Of a stretch of DNA of 6,519 nt, positions 1-6,433 are shown in pieces. Source of the stretch: Paracoccaceae bacterium (GTDB lineage Bacteria; Pseudomonadota; Alphaproteobacteria; Rhodobacterales; Rhodobacteraceae); the NCBI GenBank assembly GCA_002401945.1, contig NVUP01000003.1, positions 100,986 to 107,504 on the forward strand, written 5' to 3'. The number at the start of each line of letters is the position of its first letter. Within the stretch, counting starts at the first letter, position 1. Under the pieces are notes generated by a model. The model made no database searches. It was given only the letters and a program-made list of their open reading frames with translations, and was not told the DNA's origin. The position numbers were made by a program, and so were the translations under genes.

Positions 1-957
1 CTGAACGAGTCCGGCTTTGTCGAGCATACCCTGGGCGCCATGAAGGGCCGCACTATCCATGCGTTCCACACCGAGGGCGCCGGTGGTGGTCACGCGCCGG
101 ACATTATCAAGATCTGTGGCGAAGAGCACGTGTTGCCCTCGTCTACCAATCCAACCCGGCCCTTTACGGTGAACACACTGGAAGAGCATCTGGACATGCT
201 GATGGTCTGCCACCATCTGGACAAATCCATCCCCGAGGACGTCGCCTTTGCCGAAAGCCGTATCCGGCGCGAGACGATTGCCGCCGAAGATATCCTGCAC
301 GACATGGGCGCGTTCTCGATCATTGCGTCGGACAGTCAGGCGATGGGGCGTGTCGGCGAGGTGCTGATCCGCACCTGGCAGACCGCCGACAAGATGAAGA
401 AACAGCGCGGCCGTCTGAGCGAAGAGACCGGCGAGAATGATAACTTCCGGGTGCGCCGCTATATTGCCAAATACACCATCAACCCGGCCATCGCGCATGG
501 CATTTCCCATGAGATTGGCAGCATCACCGAGGGTAAGCGCGCCGATCTGGTGCTGTGGAACCCGGCATTCTTTGGGGTGAAGCCCGAGATGATCTTGATG
601 TCCGGCACCATTGTCTGTGCGCAGATGGGTGATCCCAACGCCTCGATCCCGACACCGCAGCCGGTGTACACCCGACCGATGTTTGGCGCCTATGGCCGGT
701 CGCTGGAAAACAGCGCTGTGACCTTTGTGTCAGAGGCGGCGCAGGCGGATGGCATCCGTGAAAAACTAGGCCTCGCCAAACAGACCGTCGCGGTGCGCAA
801 CACCCGCAACATCGGCAAGTCAGATCTGATCCTGAACAACGCCACGCCGCATATGGAAGTGAACCCCGAAACCTATGAAGTGCGCGCCGATGGCGAGTTG
901 CTGACCTGTCAGCCCGCCGAGGTGCTGCCGATGGCCCAACGCTACTTCCTGTTCTAA
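1..957 (+). CDS. ureC: Urease subunit alpha (UreC), 3' part, 5' end outside window
   Basis: This is the catalytic subunit of cytosolic nickel urease, which hydrolyses urea to ammonia and carbamate. The frame is open from base 1. By comparison with remembered Klebsiella aerogenes UreC (567 residues), the window begins near residue 250, and the 305 residues from Met at base 40 match residues 263-567 with no net length change. Numbered from that Met, His10 in AFHTEG equals nickel ligand His272, Cys57-His58 in MVCHH equal flap Cys319 and general acid His320, Arg74 equals Arg336 and Asp98 (codon 331-333) equals nickel ligand Asp360. The carbamylated Lys217 and His134, His136 and His246 lie upstream of the window. 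The C-terminus PMAQRYFLF is the usual urease end. The visible part looks functional. The next gene starts 140 bases downstream. Confidence 0.98.
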   Translation: MNESGFVEHTLGAMKGRTIHAFHTEGAGGGHAPDIIKICGEEHVLPSSTNPTRPFTVNTLEEHLDMLMVCHHLDKSIPEDVAFAESRIRRETIAAEDILHDMGAFSIIASDSQAMGRVGEVLIRTWQTADKMKKQRGRLSEETGENDNFRVRRYIAKYTINPAIAHGISHEIGSITEGKRADLVLWNPAFFGVKPEMILMSGTIVCAQMGDPNASIPTPQPVYTRPMFGAYGRSLENSAVTFVSEAAQADGIREKLGLAKQTVAVRNTRNIGKSDLILNNATPHMEVNPETYEVRADGELLTCQPAEVLPMAQRYFLF

Positions 958-1031
958 GAGGCTGAATATGCAACAATTTTATGACGGTATGCCCTCAGCG
1001 CATGACGGAACTTCCCAACCAACACTGGTGC

Positions 1032-1049
1032 ATGCTGCAAGTGCAGCAT
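1032..1049. promoter_or_regulatory. Perfect 8+8 dyad upstream of the DUF1127 gene
   Basis: ATGCTGCA (1032-1039) and TGCAGCAT (1042-1049) are exact reverse complements separated by AG. The dyad lies in the ureC-DUF1127 gap, two bases before a second, longer dyad. It could be an operator for a dimeric regulator or, in RNA, a hairpin once a few central pairs open into a loop. No regulator is identified. The symmetry is seen directly; the function is inferred. Confidence 0.5.
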
Positions 1050-1051
1050 AC

Positions 1052-1081
1052 ATTTGTGATCAAGAGAACATGATCACAAAT
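1052..1081. promoter_or_regulatory. Perfect 11+11 inverted repeat between ureC and the DUF1127 gene
   Basis: ATTTGTGATCA (1052-1062) and TGATCACAAAT (1071-1081) are exact reverse complements around an 8-base loop, AGAGAACA. It ends three bases before the AGGAG ribosome binding site (1084-1088) of the next gene. It could act as an operator, as an mRNA hairpin that protects or processes the transcript downstream of ureC, or as a translation control element. No U-run follows, so an ordinary intrinsic terminator is unlikely. The half-sites contain TGTGA and TCACA, but 14 bases apart, which is too far for a CRP site. The structure is certain; the role is not known. Confidence 0.6.
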
Positions 1082-1097
1082 TCAGGAGTAAGCTCCA

Positions 1098-1319
1098 ATG
1101 GCACTCGCAGCAACACCACAGACCGCCACCATCTGGTCCCCCCTCGCCGCTCTCAAGCGCAGCCTGTCGGCCATCTTCACCGGGCTCGTCAATGTGTCCG
1201 AAGCCAACCCACGCTATCAGCAGATCTGCAGGTTGCAGGCCATGAGCGACGAGCAACTGGCGAAGAAAGGTCTGAAGCGCGAAGACATCGCGATGCACGT
1301 ACTTGGTCACTGGATGTAA
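1098..1319 (+). CDS. DUF1127 (YjiS-like) small basic protein
   Basis: This 73-residue protein ends in the typical DUF1127 pattern: a tract of the form LQAMSDEQLAKKGLKREDIA (about residues 45-64), then a short tail ending HWM. The N-terminal third (IWSPLAALKRSLSAIFTGL) could form an amphipathic helix. No signal peptide or catalytic motif is seen. The start is supported by AGGAG at 1084-1088, nine bases upstream. As family knowledge, DUF1127 proteins are abundant in alphaproteobacteria, and one from Rhodobacter sphaeroides, CcaF1, is an RNA-binding protein linked to sRNA maturation and RNA turnover; most others have no assigned role. Here the gene sits between ureC and ureE, 22 bases before ureE, and is probably co-transcribed with them. 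A direct role in urease maturation is not shown by anything visible. The two dyads upstream may regulate it. Confidence 0.88.
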   Translation: MALAATPQTATIWSPLAALKRSLSAIFTGLVNVSEANPRYQQICRLQAMSDEQLAKKGLKREDIAMHVLGHWM

Positions 1320-1341
1320 TTAATCATCATGGGGTGCAGAC

Positions 1342-1797
1342 ATGAGCACCCCCTCGATGATCTGCCGTGCCTACCACGGCCATGCGCACAATCCGGCCCC
1401 TGTTGATCGGGTTGTGCTTGACTACAACGCCCGCTTTATGCGCCGCAAGGTGCTGACCACCCAAGGTGGCGAGCGGCTGCTGGTCGACCTGCCCCAAACC
1501 ACTTCGCTGAATCACCAGGGCGTATTGCTGCTGGAAGGTGGCGGCGAAATCGAGGTGATTGCGGCACCGGAAAAGCTGTTGCAGATTACCGGTGATGACC
1601 TGACCCGGCTGGCCTGGCACATTGGCAATCGCCACACCCCCTGCCAAATCGAGCCAACCCGCCTGTTGATCCAGCATGACCACGTGATCCACGACATGTT
1701 GAAGCTATTGGGCGCAACAGTCCGTGAGGTAACCGAGGCCTTCACCCCCGAGGGCGGCGCCTATGGCCACGGGCGCACCCATTCACATGCTCACTAA
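1342..1797 (+). CDS. ureE: Urease accessory protein UreE (nickel metallochaperone)
   Basis: This 151-residue protein is a dimeric cytosolic nickel carrier that hands Ni(II) to the UreG-containing urease activation complex. The N-terminal domain (about residues 1-75) is the peptide-binding-like UreE fold. The C-terminal metal domain has WHIGNRHTP at 92-100 and HDHVIHDML at 112-120. His98 matches the dimer-interface nickel ligand (His96 in K. aerogenes), and His93, His112 and His114 match His91, His110 and His112 there. PEGGAYGHG (137-144) precedes a short tail, RTHSHAH, much shorter than the long His-rich tail of the Klebsiella protein, so extra nickel storage is probably small. The start at 1342 has GGGG at 1331-1334 seven bases upstream. 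The 3' end overlaps ureF, which suggests coupled translation. Confidence 0.97.
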   Translation: MSTPSMICRAYHGHAHNPAPVDRVVLDYNARFMRRKVLTTQGGERLLVDLPQTTSLNHQGVLLLEGGGEIEVIAAPEKLLQITGDDLTRLAWHIGNRHTPCQIEPTRLLIQHDHVIHDMLKLLGATVREVTEAFTPEGGAYGHGRTHSHAH

Positions 1798-2434
1798 TCC
1801 AAGCCTCACCCTGCTGCAGCAATGGTTGTCGCCTGCCTACCCGGTGGGGGCTTATGCCTATTCGCATGGTCTGGAATCCGCAGTGGAAACCGGGGCCATT
1901 GGCAATGTCGGTGCCCTGAGGCTCTGGTTGCAGGATCTGCTGACCAGTGGCGCGGGCCACAGTGATCCGATCCTGCTTGCCGCTGCTTTTCGCAGTACAG
2001 ATGCGGATGCCCTGCAAGAGATCGATCAGCTGGCACGGGCCTTTGCGCCGTCCAAAGAGCGCCTGGCGGAAACAAATCTGCAAGGCGCGGCGTTTTGCCA
2101 GACAACAGCGGCAATTTCGGGCCACGAGATTGCTGCCCTGACCTACCCCGTAGCTATTGGCTATGCCGCACAACTGCATGATCTACCGCTGGACGTAACG
2201 GTGCATATGTATCTGCACGCCTTTGTCTCAAACCTAGTGACTGCGGCGCAGCGGTTGATGCCGGTTGGCCAGGTCGCGGGACAAAATATCCTGACTGAAC
2301 TGGCGCCCCTGATAGCCCAAACAGCGCAGGATGCCATGACATCAGACATTGTCGACCTCAGTGGATCCTGCTTTCTGGCTGACATCGCGTCGATGCAACA
2401 CGAAACTCAATATTCAAGGATGTTCCGCTCATGA
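1763..2434 (+). CDS. ureF: Urease accessory protein UreF
   Basis: UreF is an all-helical protein that bridges UreD (UreH) and UreG on the apo-urease and controls UreG GTPase activity during nickel insertion. The conserved N-terminal signature is clear: [20 protein letters not shown] at about residues 17-36, followed by LESAVE. At 223 residues the length is normal and the frame is uninterrupted. Two starts are possible. ATG 1763 has GAGGG at 1750-1754 with eight-base spacing and overlaps ureE by 35 bases. ATG 1787 ([13 protein letters not shown]) has no good ribosome binding site but fits the usual short UreF N-terminus better, since the eight extra codons overlie the His-rich tail codons of ureE. 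The longer form is given because of its ribosome binding site; the true start is unresolved. The stop overlaps the ureG start as ATGA. Confidence 0.95.
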   Translation: MATGAPIHMLTNPSLTLLQQWLSPAYPVGAYAYSHGLESAVETGAIGNVGALRLWLQDLLTSGAGHSDPILLAAAFRSTDADALQEIDQLARAFAPSKERLAETNLQGAAFCQTTAAISGHEIAALTYPVAIGYAAQLHDLPLDVTVHMYLHAFVSNLVTAAQRLMPVGQVAGQNILTELAPLIAQTAQDAMTSDIVDLSGSCFLADIASMQHETQYSRMFRS

Positions 2435-3063
2435 GCACTTTCAACGGCCCCTTGCGGATTGGCATCGGCGGCCCGGTCGGAGCTGGCAAGACCACCCTGA
2501 CCGCTGCCCTGGCCCGCATCTTGACCAAGACCCACTCGATCGGTGTCATTACCAACGACATCTACACGCAAGAAGACGCCGAAGCGCTGATGCGCATGCA
2601 GATCCTGCCGCAGGATCGGGTGATTGGCGTGGAAACCGGCGGTTGCCCCCATACCGCGATCCGCGAAGATGCCTCGATCAACCTCGCGGCCATAGCCGAG
2701 CTGCAAAGCAGGCACCCCGATATCGAGATCATCCTGATCGAGAGCGGTGGCGACAACCTGTCAGCCACCTTTAGTCCGGAACTGGCGGATGTAACCATCT
2801 ATGTCATCGACGTTGCCGCTGGCGAGGAAATCCCCCGCAAAGGCGGCCCGGCCATCACCCGGTCTGACATATTGGTCATCAACAAAACAGATCTGGCCCC
2901 CTATGTCGGCGCGTCGCTTGAGGTGATGGCCCGGGATGCAAAACGCATGCGCGGCGACGGTCCGGTTTTCTTTGCCAGCCTGAAACGAAATGAGGGTGTG
3001 TCGGAGATTGTCGCGCAACTTGCCGAGGTTGGCGGATTTTCCGTCAGTGCAAGCGAACCTTGA
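2431..3063 (+). CDS. ureG: Urease accessory GTPase UreG
   Basis: This 210-residue SIMIBI-class GTPase uses GTP hydrolysis to drive transfer of nickel from UreE into apo-urease within the UreD-UreF-UreG complex. Visible motifs in order are the P-loop GPVGAGKT (14-21), [11 protein letters not shown] (41-51), [16 protein letters not shown] (67-82) with the Cys72-Pro-His74 metal-binding motif that holds nickel at the dimer interface, ESGGDN (104-109), and the guanine-specificity motif NKTD (151-154). All key residues are present and the length is normal. The start is fixed by the ATGA overlap with ureF and by AAGGA at 2416-2420. It is the last gene of the urease cluster in this window; what follows is mobile DNA, and no clear terminator is visible after the stop. 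Confidence 0.98.
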   Translation: MSTFNGPLRIGIGGPVGAGKTTLTAALARILTKTHSIGVITNDIYTQEDAEALMRMQILPQDRVIGVETGGCPHTAIREDASINLAAIAELQSRHPDIEIILIESGGDNLSATFSPELADVTIYVIDVAAGEEIPRKGGPAITRSDILVINKTDLAPYVGASLEVMARDAKRMRGDGPVFFASLKRNEGVSEIVAQLAEVGGFSVSASEP

Positions 3064-3136
3064 AATTCTTTCCCCCTGCTGGCTGTTCAAGTTTAAGATC
3101 CATTTTCAGCGGCCATCTCGGAAATTCCGGTCGTTT

Positions 3137-3179
3137 CGAAACTAAGGATCCTAACTAAAAAGGGGGGATTGCCGTTGGA
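3137..3179. mobile_element. Possible relic of an insertion-sequence end
   Basis: The 100 bases after ureG contain no gene I can support. At 3162-3174 the minus strand reads CGGCAATCCCCCC, which matches 12 of 13 bases with CGGTAATCCCCCC on the plus strand at 6438-6450, the inferred left end of an IS3-like element. The two copies are in inverted orientation, as opposite ends of related elements would be. The recognisable integrase coding begins just to the right. The call is tentative because the match is short and includes a homopolymer. Confidence 0.3.
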
Positions 3180-3180
3180 C

Positions 3181-4244
3181 TTTGTATGCGACACGTTTGG
3201 TGCTTCACGAAAATTTCACATCCTGGCTGTGAATGACGATTGCTGCCGCGAGAACCTGTGCCTGATGGCCGCTATCAGTATCGAGAACGCCCGTAAGCTG
3301 GCGATTACAGGCAAGGGCCAGATCGCCACAGGGGCGAACCCACAAAAAGACAAACGGGCCGTTCGCGATGAGATGACTTTGGCACCCTGTTTACGGACTA
3401 CCTGGAGAAACACTCAAAGGTACATAAACGGTCTTGGGCTTACGACGAGCGTGAAGTGAATAAGTTCCTGTCACGCTGGTTCAAACGCAAAATATCGTCT
3501 TTTGAGCGGGTTGAGATTGAACGTCTTCACGCCAAGATAGGCAAAGAAAATGGGATTTATCAGGCCAATCGCTTGTTGGAACGCATCCGCTCGATCTTCA
3601 ACAAGGCGATAGAATGGGGCTGGACTGGTGTGAACCCCGCCGTTGGTGTGAAGAAATTCAAAGAGAAACGTCGTGATCGGTTCTTGCAGCCCGACGAGCT
3701 GCCCCGTTTTTTTGAGGCTCTGGCCAATGAACCTAATGAGACCGCACGGGATTTCTTCATGGTCTCGTTGCTGACGGGCGCGCGCAAATCCAACACGCTG
3801 GCGATGCGCTGGCAGGATATCAATTTCCACAATGCGACCTGGCGCATTGTGGAGACAACGAACGGCGACGCGCAGACCATTCACTTGCCACAGCAGGCCA
3901 TGGATATTCTGACTGAGCGTAAATGGGCATCTGAAAGCGCGTTTGTGTTTGTAGGATCAGGCAAGTCCGGTCACTTGGCCGACCCCAAGAAAGCCTGGAT
4001 GCGCATCTTGGCTGAAGCAGGAATTGCAGACCTCCGCATCCACGACTTGCGCCGCACCCGCGGCAGTTATCAGGCGGCAACCGGGGCCAATGGTTACATC
4101 ATTGGCAAATCTTTGGGTCATCGCAGCCAGCAATCCACTGCCATCTATGCCCGTTTGAACCTTGATCCGGTGCGAGAGTCGGTGAACAAAGCGACCGATG
4201 TAATGTTTGGATATATGCAGCCTACGGATTTGGACACTGATTAA
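3181..4244 (+). pseudogene. Tyrosine recombinase/integrase, N-terminally truncated and frameshifted
   Basis: This is a decayed P4-type phage or island integrase. The 5' part reads in one frame to about 3381 and includes ISIENARKLAITGKGQIATG and DKRAVRDEMTL, the linker after an arm-binding domain, which is itself reduced to a short unrecognisable stretch. Homology then moves to the -1 frame: GTLFTDYLEKHSKVHKRSWA starting at 3381, then KFLSRWF and on to the stop at 4242-4244. Restoring one G (GG to GGG at 3381-3382) would rejoin the halves as MTLGTLF. Numbered from the GTG at 3456, the catalytic domain has Arg110 in LLTGARKS, His196-Asp-Leu-Arg199, His222 in LGHRS and Tyr231, but Thr135 occupies the beta-hairpin Lys position (ETTNG instead of the usual TKNG). 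Loss of the N-terminus, the frameshift and the Lys change together argue that it is inactive. Confidence 0.9.
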
Positions 4245-5107
4245 TGTCGTATTTTTGGCCCATGCCACAAGTTTCCCCGCTTGAGTTCGACGGGCGTTGC
4301 TATGATGAAATTTTCGATCCAGCGTTCCACTGGGAACTAACTTGCCACATGGACATTCCGTGCAGTTACGAAAACCTAAAAGCAGTTCGAGAGGCTCACT
4401 ATGAGGCGTTTGAAGCTTACGCAACTGGTCAATTTGAAAGGGCAGGTTTTCAATCTGAAAAATCCGCAAACGCTATGCTGCACCGCGTGTCGAAGGATGC
4501 TGAACAGTTAATGTCGTCACGGGACTCACTCTGCGAATTTGAAGAGATACAATCAAAATTAGTTCGTGAAATACGATCAAACAAAAGAAAGTACATCAGA
4601 TCAGATGGCTTAAAACTAGCGGTGACTCTAGACGAAGAAAGCCGAGACAATCATCTTTTCAGTTTACGTCAACTTCTTTCAGATCTTTACATTTCCGCAA
4701 AGCGCGCCCCCAACCGAAAGCCTCAAAAACCGGCACTCCACTACGCCCCTAAAATTCGACCCAATGGCGACCCTGATATGGACAAGCTTGAGCAGGCAGT
4801 GTGGGATAGGAATTGGGACGCCACCGACAGTTTTGAAAATGACATGCGGCGCTGGAAAACGCGTTCACAGGCCCACAAGGTTCCGAAGGATCAAGCATTA
4901 CAGTGCTTTCTTCGGAAATTTCAGTCCGCTTTGACTTCACTGTCACCTCATCCGTTCACCCATGACCACAATTACGGCGGCACAATACAAAACGTCTCAA
5001 GAACAGTCGTTGCCGTTGAACTCAGCTTTTCACAACATGATCACAAAATCACCCGGCAGATTATCGTGACCGATATTCGTAAGATCAACGTCGAAACCTT
5101 AGTCTGA
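4244..5107 (+). CDS. Hypothetical protein, unrecognised, between integrase and excisionase
   Basis: I do not recognise this 287-residue protein. It starts at a TAATG overlap with the integrase stop, so translation was probably coupled to the integrase gene; an alternative Met is at residue 7 (4262). It is soluble-looking, with no signal peptide and no membrane segment. Residues 42-125 are charged and probably helical (YENLKAVREAHYEAFEAYA, later EFEEIQSKLVREIRSNKRKY). Residues 152-175 are rich in Lys, Arg and Pro and may be a flexible linker. A second helical stretch (about 178-231) leads to a likely beta-rich C-terminus (TVVAVELSF, RQIIVTDIRKINVETLV). Five Cys (19, 34, 40, 97, 221) are scattered and form no zinc motif. 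The DNA is visibly more A+T-rich than the urease genes, as expected for acquired DNA. Its position suggests an island cargo or recombination-accessory gene, but function is unknown. Confidence 0.75.
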   Translation: MSYFWPMPQVSPLEFDGRCYDEIFDPAFHWELTCHMDIPCSYENLKAVREAHYEAFEAYATGQFERAGFQSEKSANAMLHRVSKDAEQLMSSRDSLCEFEEIQSKLVREIRSNKRKYIRSDGLKLAVTLDEESRDNHLFSLRQLLSDLYISAKRAPNRKPQKPALHYAPKIRPNGDPDMDKLEQAVWDRNWDATDSFENDMRRWKTRSQAHKVPKDQALQCFLRKFQSALTSLSPHPFTHDHNYGGTIQNVSRTVVAVELSFSQHDHKITRQIIVTDIRKINVETLV

Positions 5108-5226
5108 TCTGTTACAAAAACCGGGAACAAAACACTCCCAAAACTTGCAACTAGTTCAAATAGCATGGCTGCCAAAATAAATTCAGATTGCCCTTAGTCG
5201 CTCAAACACAACTAAGGATGATTACA

Positions 5227-5451
5227 ATGACTGAAATATTTTCAACAAACCTTCTGACCCCAGAGCAAGTCTCTGACTATCTCGGGGTCTCGGTCGAAAC
5301 TCTAAATGTCTGGCGCTGCACCAAGCGCTACAACCTGCCCTACCTCAAAGTCGGGCGTCTTGTGCGATATCTGCGTATTCCGGAGCATCCGACCGGTCAT
5401 TCCGATACCATCCGGCCACCTAAACCGGGGTATTCGGCCACCCTTGTTTAG
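5227..5451 (+). CDS. Excisionase/AlpA-like HTH protein, 3' end replaced by IS21-family DNA
   Basis: This is a small MerR-like winged-helix DNA-binding protein of the excisionase (HTH_17) type. Residues 9-50 hold the domain: LLTPEQVSDYLGVSVETLNV with the helix-turn-helix, then WRCTKRYNLPYLKVGRLVRY with the wing. The start at 5227 is chosen because AAGGA (5214-5218) lies eight bases upstream and the HTH follows after the usual short lead; a Met at 5218 and a TTG at 5188 are less likely. After Arg50 (5374-5376) the sequence no longer fits the family. It reads through the terminal repeats of an IS21-family element and stops at a TAG inside it (5449-5451), which gives 24 foreign residues. Intact relatives usually continue with about a dozen more residues, so the DNA-binding core is kept. 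It probably once controlled excision of the integrase island. Confidence 0.8.
   Translation: MTEIFSTNLLTPEQVSDYLGVSVETLNVWRCTKRYNLPYLKVGRLVRYLRIPEHPTGHSDTIRPPKPGYSATLV
5377..5420. repeat. Tandem 22-base repeats in the IS21-family terminal region
   Basis: Two adjacent 22-base units start with ATTCCG (5377 and 5399) and share ATTCCG, 4 or 5 bases, ATCCG, a purine, then CC. A third partial unit, ATTCGGCCACC, lies at 5432-5442. As family knowledge, IS21 elements carry multiple terminal repeats bound by the transposase, and this arrangement fits that. The units are similar, not identical. Confidence 0.6.
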
Positions 5452-5478
5452 CGGCTGCGAGGCCTGAGGGTTTGATTA

Positions 5479-6237
5479 TCAGTATTGGGTGCTTTCGTCA
5501 CCAGTTTTGAGTTTGGTTTTTCGCATACTCTGGCCGTCGAGTTCGACGCGGTAGGAGTTGTGTACGAGGCGGTCCAGAATGGCATCTGCGAAGGTGGGCT
5601 CCCCGATCACGTCGTGCCATGCGTCGAGGGGCAGTTGGCTGGTGATCAGGGTTGATCCAACCTCGTATCTGTCTTCGACGATTTCCATCAAATCGCGCCG
5701 CTGACTGGCATCGAGGCGTTCCGGGCCCCAGTCGTCGAGGATCAGTAGTTGGGTCTTGGTGAGGGCCTTGAACAGGCGCGGAAAGCGTCCGTCGCCATGG
5801 GCCAATTCCAACTCGCCAAAGAGACGCGGCATACGCTTGTACAGCACGGTGATGCCGTCTCGGCAGGCTGCTTGCGCCAGAGCGCAGGCCAACCAGGTTT
5901 TGCCAACACCGCATGGGCCAGTGATCATCAGGTTGCGCCGGTCTTTGATCCAGCGTCCGGTCAGCATCTGCTGGAACAGGGCTTTGTCGAGGCCGCGCCG
6001 GGATTTGTAATCCACGTCTTCCGGCGACGCACCGACGTGGCGCAGTTTTGCTGTACGCATGCGGCTTTCAAAGCGTTTGGTTTCTCGGCTACTGCTTTCT
6101 CTGTCGATAAGCAGACCCAGCCATTCAGCATGGGTCAGATTGGCAGTGCCGTCTTGCGACTGCATCTCAGCAAAGGCTTCCGCCATGCCGTCGAGCCTGA
6201 GTGTTTTGAGTTGATCCAGCGTTGGATGATCGAGCAT
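5479..6237 (-). CDS. istB: IstB-type ATPase, IS21-family transposition helper
   Basis: IstB is an AAA+ ATPase that binds DNA and stimulates the IstA transposase and target selection. This 252-residue protein has the full family layout: an N-terminal helical domain (1-95, with LDQLKTLRLDGMAEAF and a later DYKSRRGLDKALF), Walker A GPCGVGKT at 107-114, Walker B LLILDDWG at 164-171, a sensor-1-like STLITSQ at 195-201 and DAILDRLVHN at 218-227. It appears intact. The start ATG (6235-6237 on the minus strand) has GAGGACAGGA just upstream and lies 12 bases after the istA stop, the usual tight istA-istB arrangement. Its partner transposase is truncated here, so this copy cannot move by itself unless IstA is supplied from elsewhere. 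Confidence 0.96.
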   Translation of the reverse strand: MLDHPTLDQLKTLRLDGMAEAFAEMQSQDGTANLTHAEWLGLLIDRESSSRETKRFESRMRTAKLRHVGASPEDVDYKSRRGLDKALFQQMLTGRWIKDRRNLMITGPCGVGKTWLACALAQAACRDGITVLYKRMPRLFGELELAHGDGRFPRLFKALTKTQLLILDDWGPERLDASQRRDLMEIVEDRYEVGSTLITSQLPLDAWHDVIGEPTFADAILDRLVHNSYRVELDGQSMRKTKLKTGDESTQY

Positions 6238-6249
6238 ATCCTGTCCTCT

Positions 6250-6433
6250 TCAATGGAAGTAATCCGCGCCACGGATGTTTGGGTGGGTGATCGCGGGCTC
6301 GTCCGGGGCGCGGGAGCGAGGTTTGCGATCCAGACCATTCTTGAGAATGGAATGCAGTGATGTGTAAGAATGGGTGTTGATCTCAAGCGCACGTGCGCAG
6401 GCTGCATCCAGACGCTCACCCACACCTAACGGA
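6250..6433 (-). pseudogene. istA: istA transposase, C-terminal fragment
   Basis: The last 60 codons of an IS21-family transposase remain. The reading GERLDAACARALEINTHSY, then SILKNGLDR and finally PAITHPNIRGADYF is the familiar IstA C-terminus. The DDE catalytic core is absent. The frame stays open further right to a TTG at 6489, but those residues (FRIPLVSGGLP) do not look like IstA and come from the neighbouring element. The boundary at 6433/6434 is inferred from where IstA-like sequence ends and a TG-starting IS3-like end begins; it may be off by a few bases. Confidence 0.8.

Larger units (their letters stand above)
5372..6433 (-). mobile_element. IS21-family insertion sequence, istB end, truncated in istA
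   Basis: This is one end of an IS21-family element inserted in the HTH gene. Reading on the minus strand, the order is the istA 3' end, istB, then the terminal region at the left (about 5372-5450). The outer boundary is placed at TGCG (5372) because IS21-family ends usually begin with TG and because homology of the HTH gene stops at 5376; it may be off by several bases. The istA side is cut at about 6433 by another element, so the other end and the target duplication are not in the window. Confidence 0.75.

Noticed and set aside
1052..1081. CRP/FNR operator or intrinsic terminator
   Set aside because: TGTGA and TCACA are 14 bases apart, not 6, the FNR pattern TTGAT-N4-ATCAA is absent, and no T-run follows the second arm.
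968..1345. A 125-codon open frame starting 10 bases after ureC, with GAGG upstream of its ATG
   Set aside because: It runs through both dyads and then overlies the DUF1127 gene in another frame. The product has no family pattern and its second half looks like an out-of-frame reading of that gene. A short remnant or leader start cannot be excluded, but a real 125-residue protein is unlikely.
3137..3147. CGAAACTAAGG repeated at 3137-3147 and 6451-6461
   Set aside because: An 11-base exact match is expected several times by chance in a window this size, so it is not counted as evidence of related elements.
3456..4244. A functional integrase starting at GTG 3456
   Set aside because: The frame and its homology extend upstream to 3381, the GTG has no clear ribosome binding site, and a protein starting there would lack the arm-binding domain and part of the core-binding domain.
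5108..5226. Promoter or attachment site in front of the HTH gene
   Set aside because: TTGCAA at 5145-5150 has no -10-like box at proper spacing, and no repeat shared with another part of the window was found that could mark att sites.
5749..6360. Long plus-strand open frames opposite istB
   Set aside because: They are antisense shadows of the well-supported istB and istA genes in GC-rich DNA.
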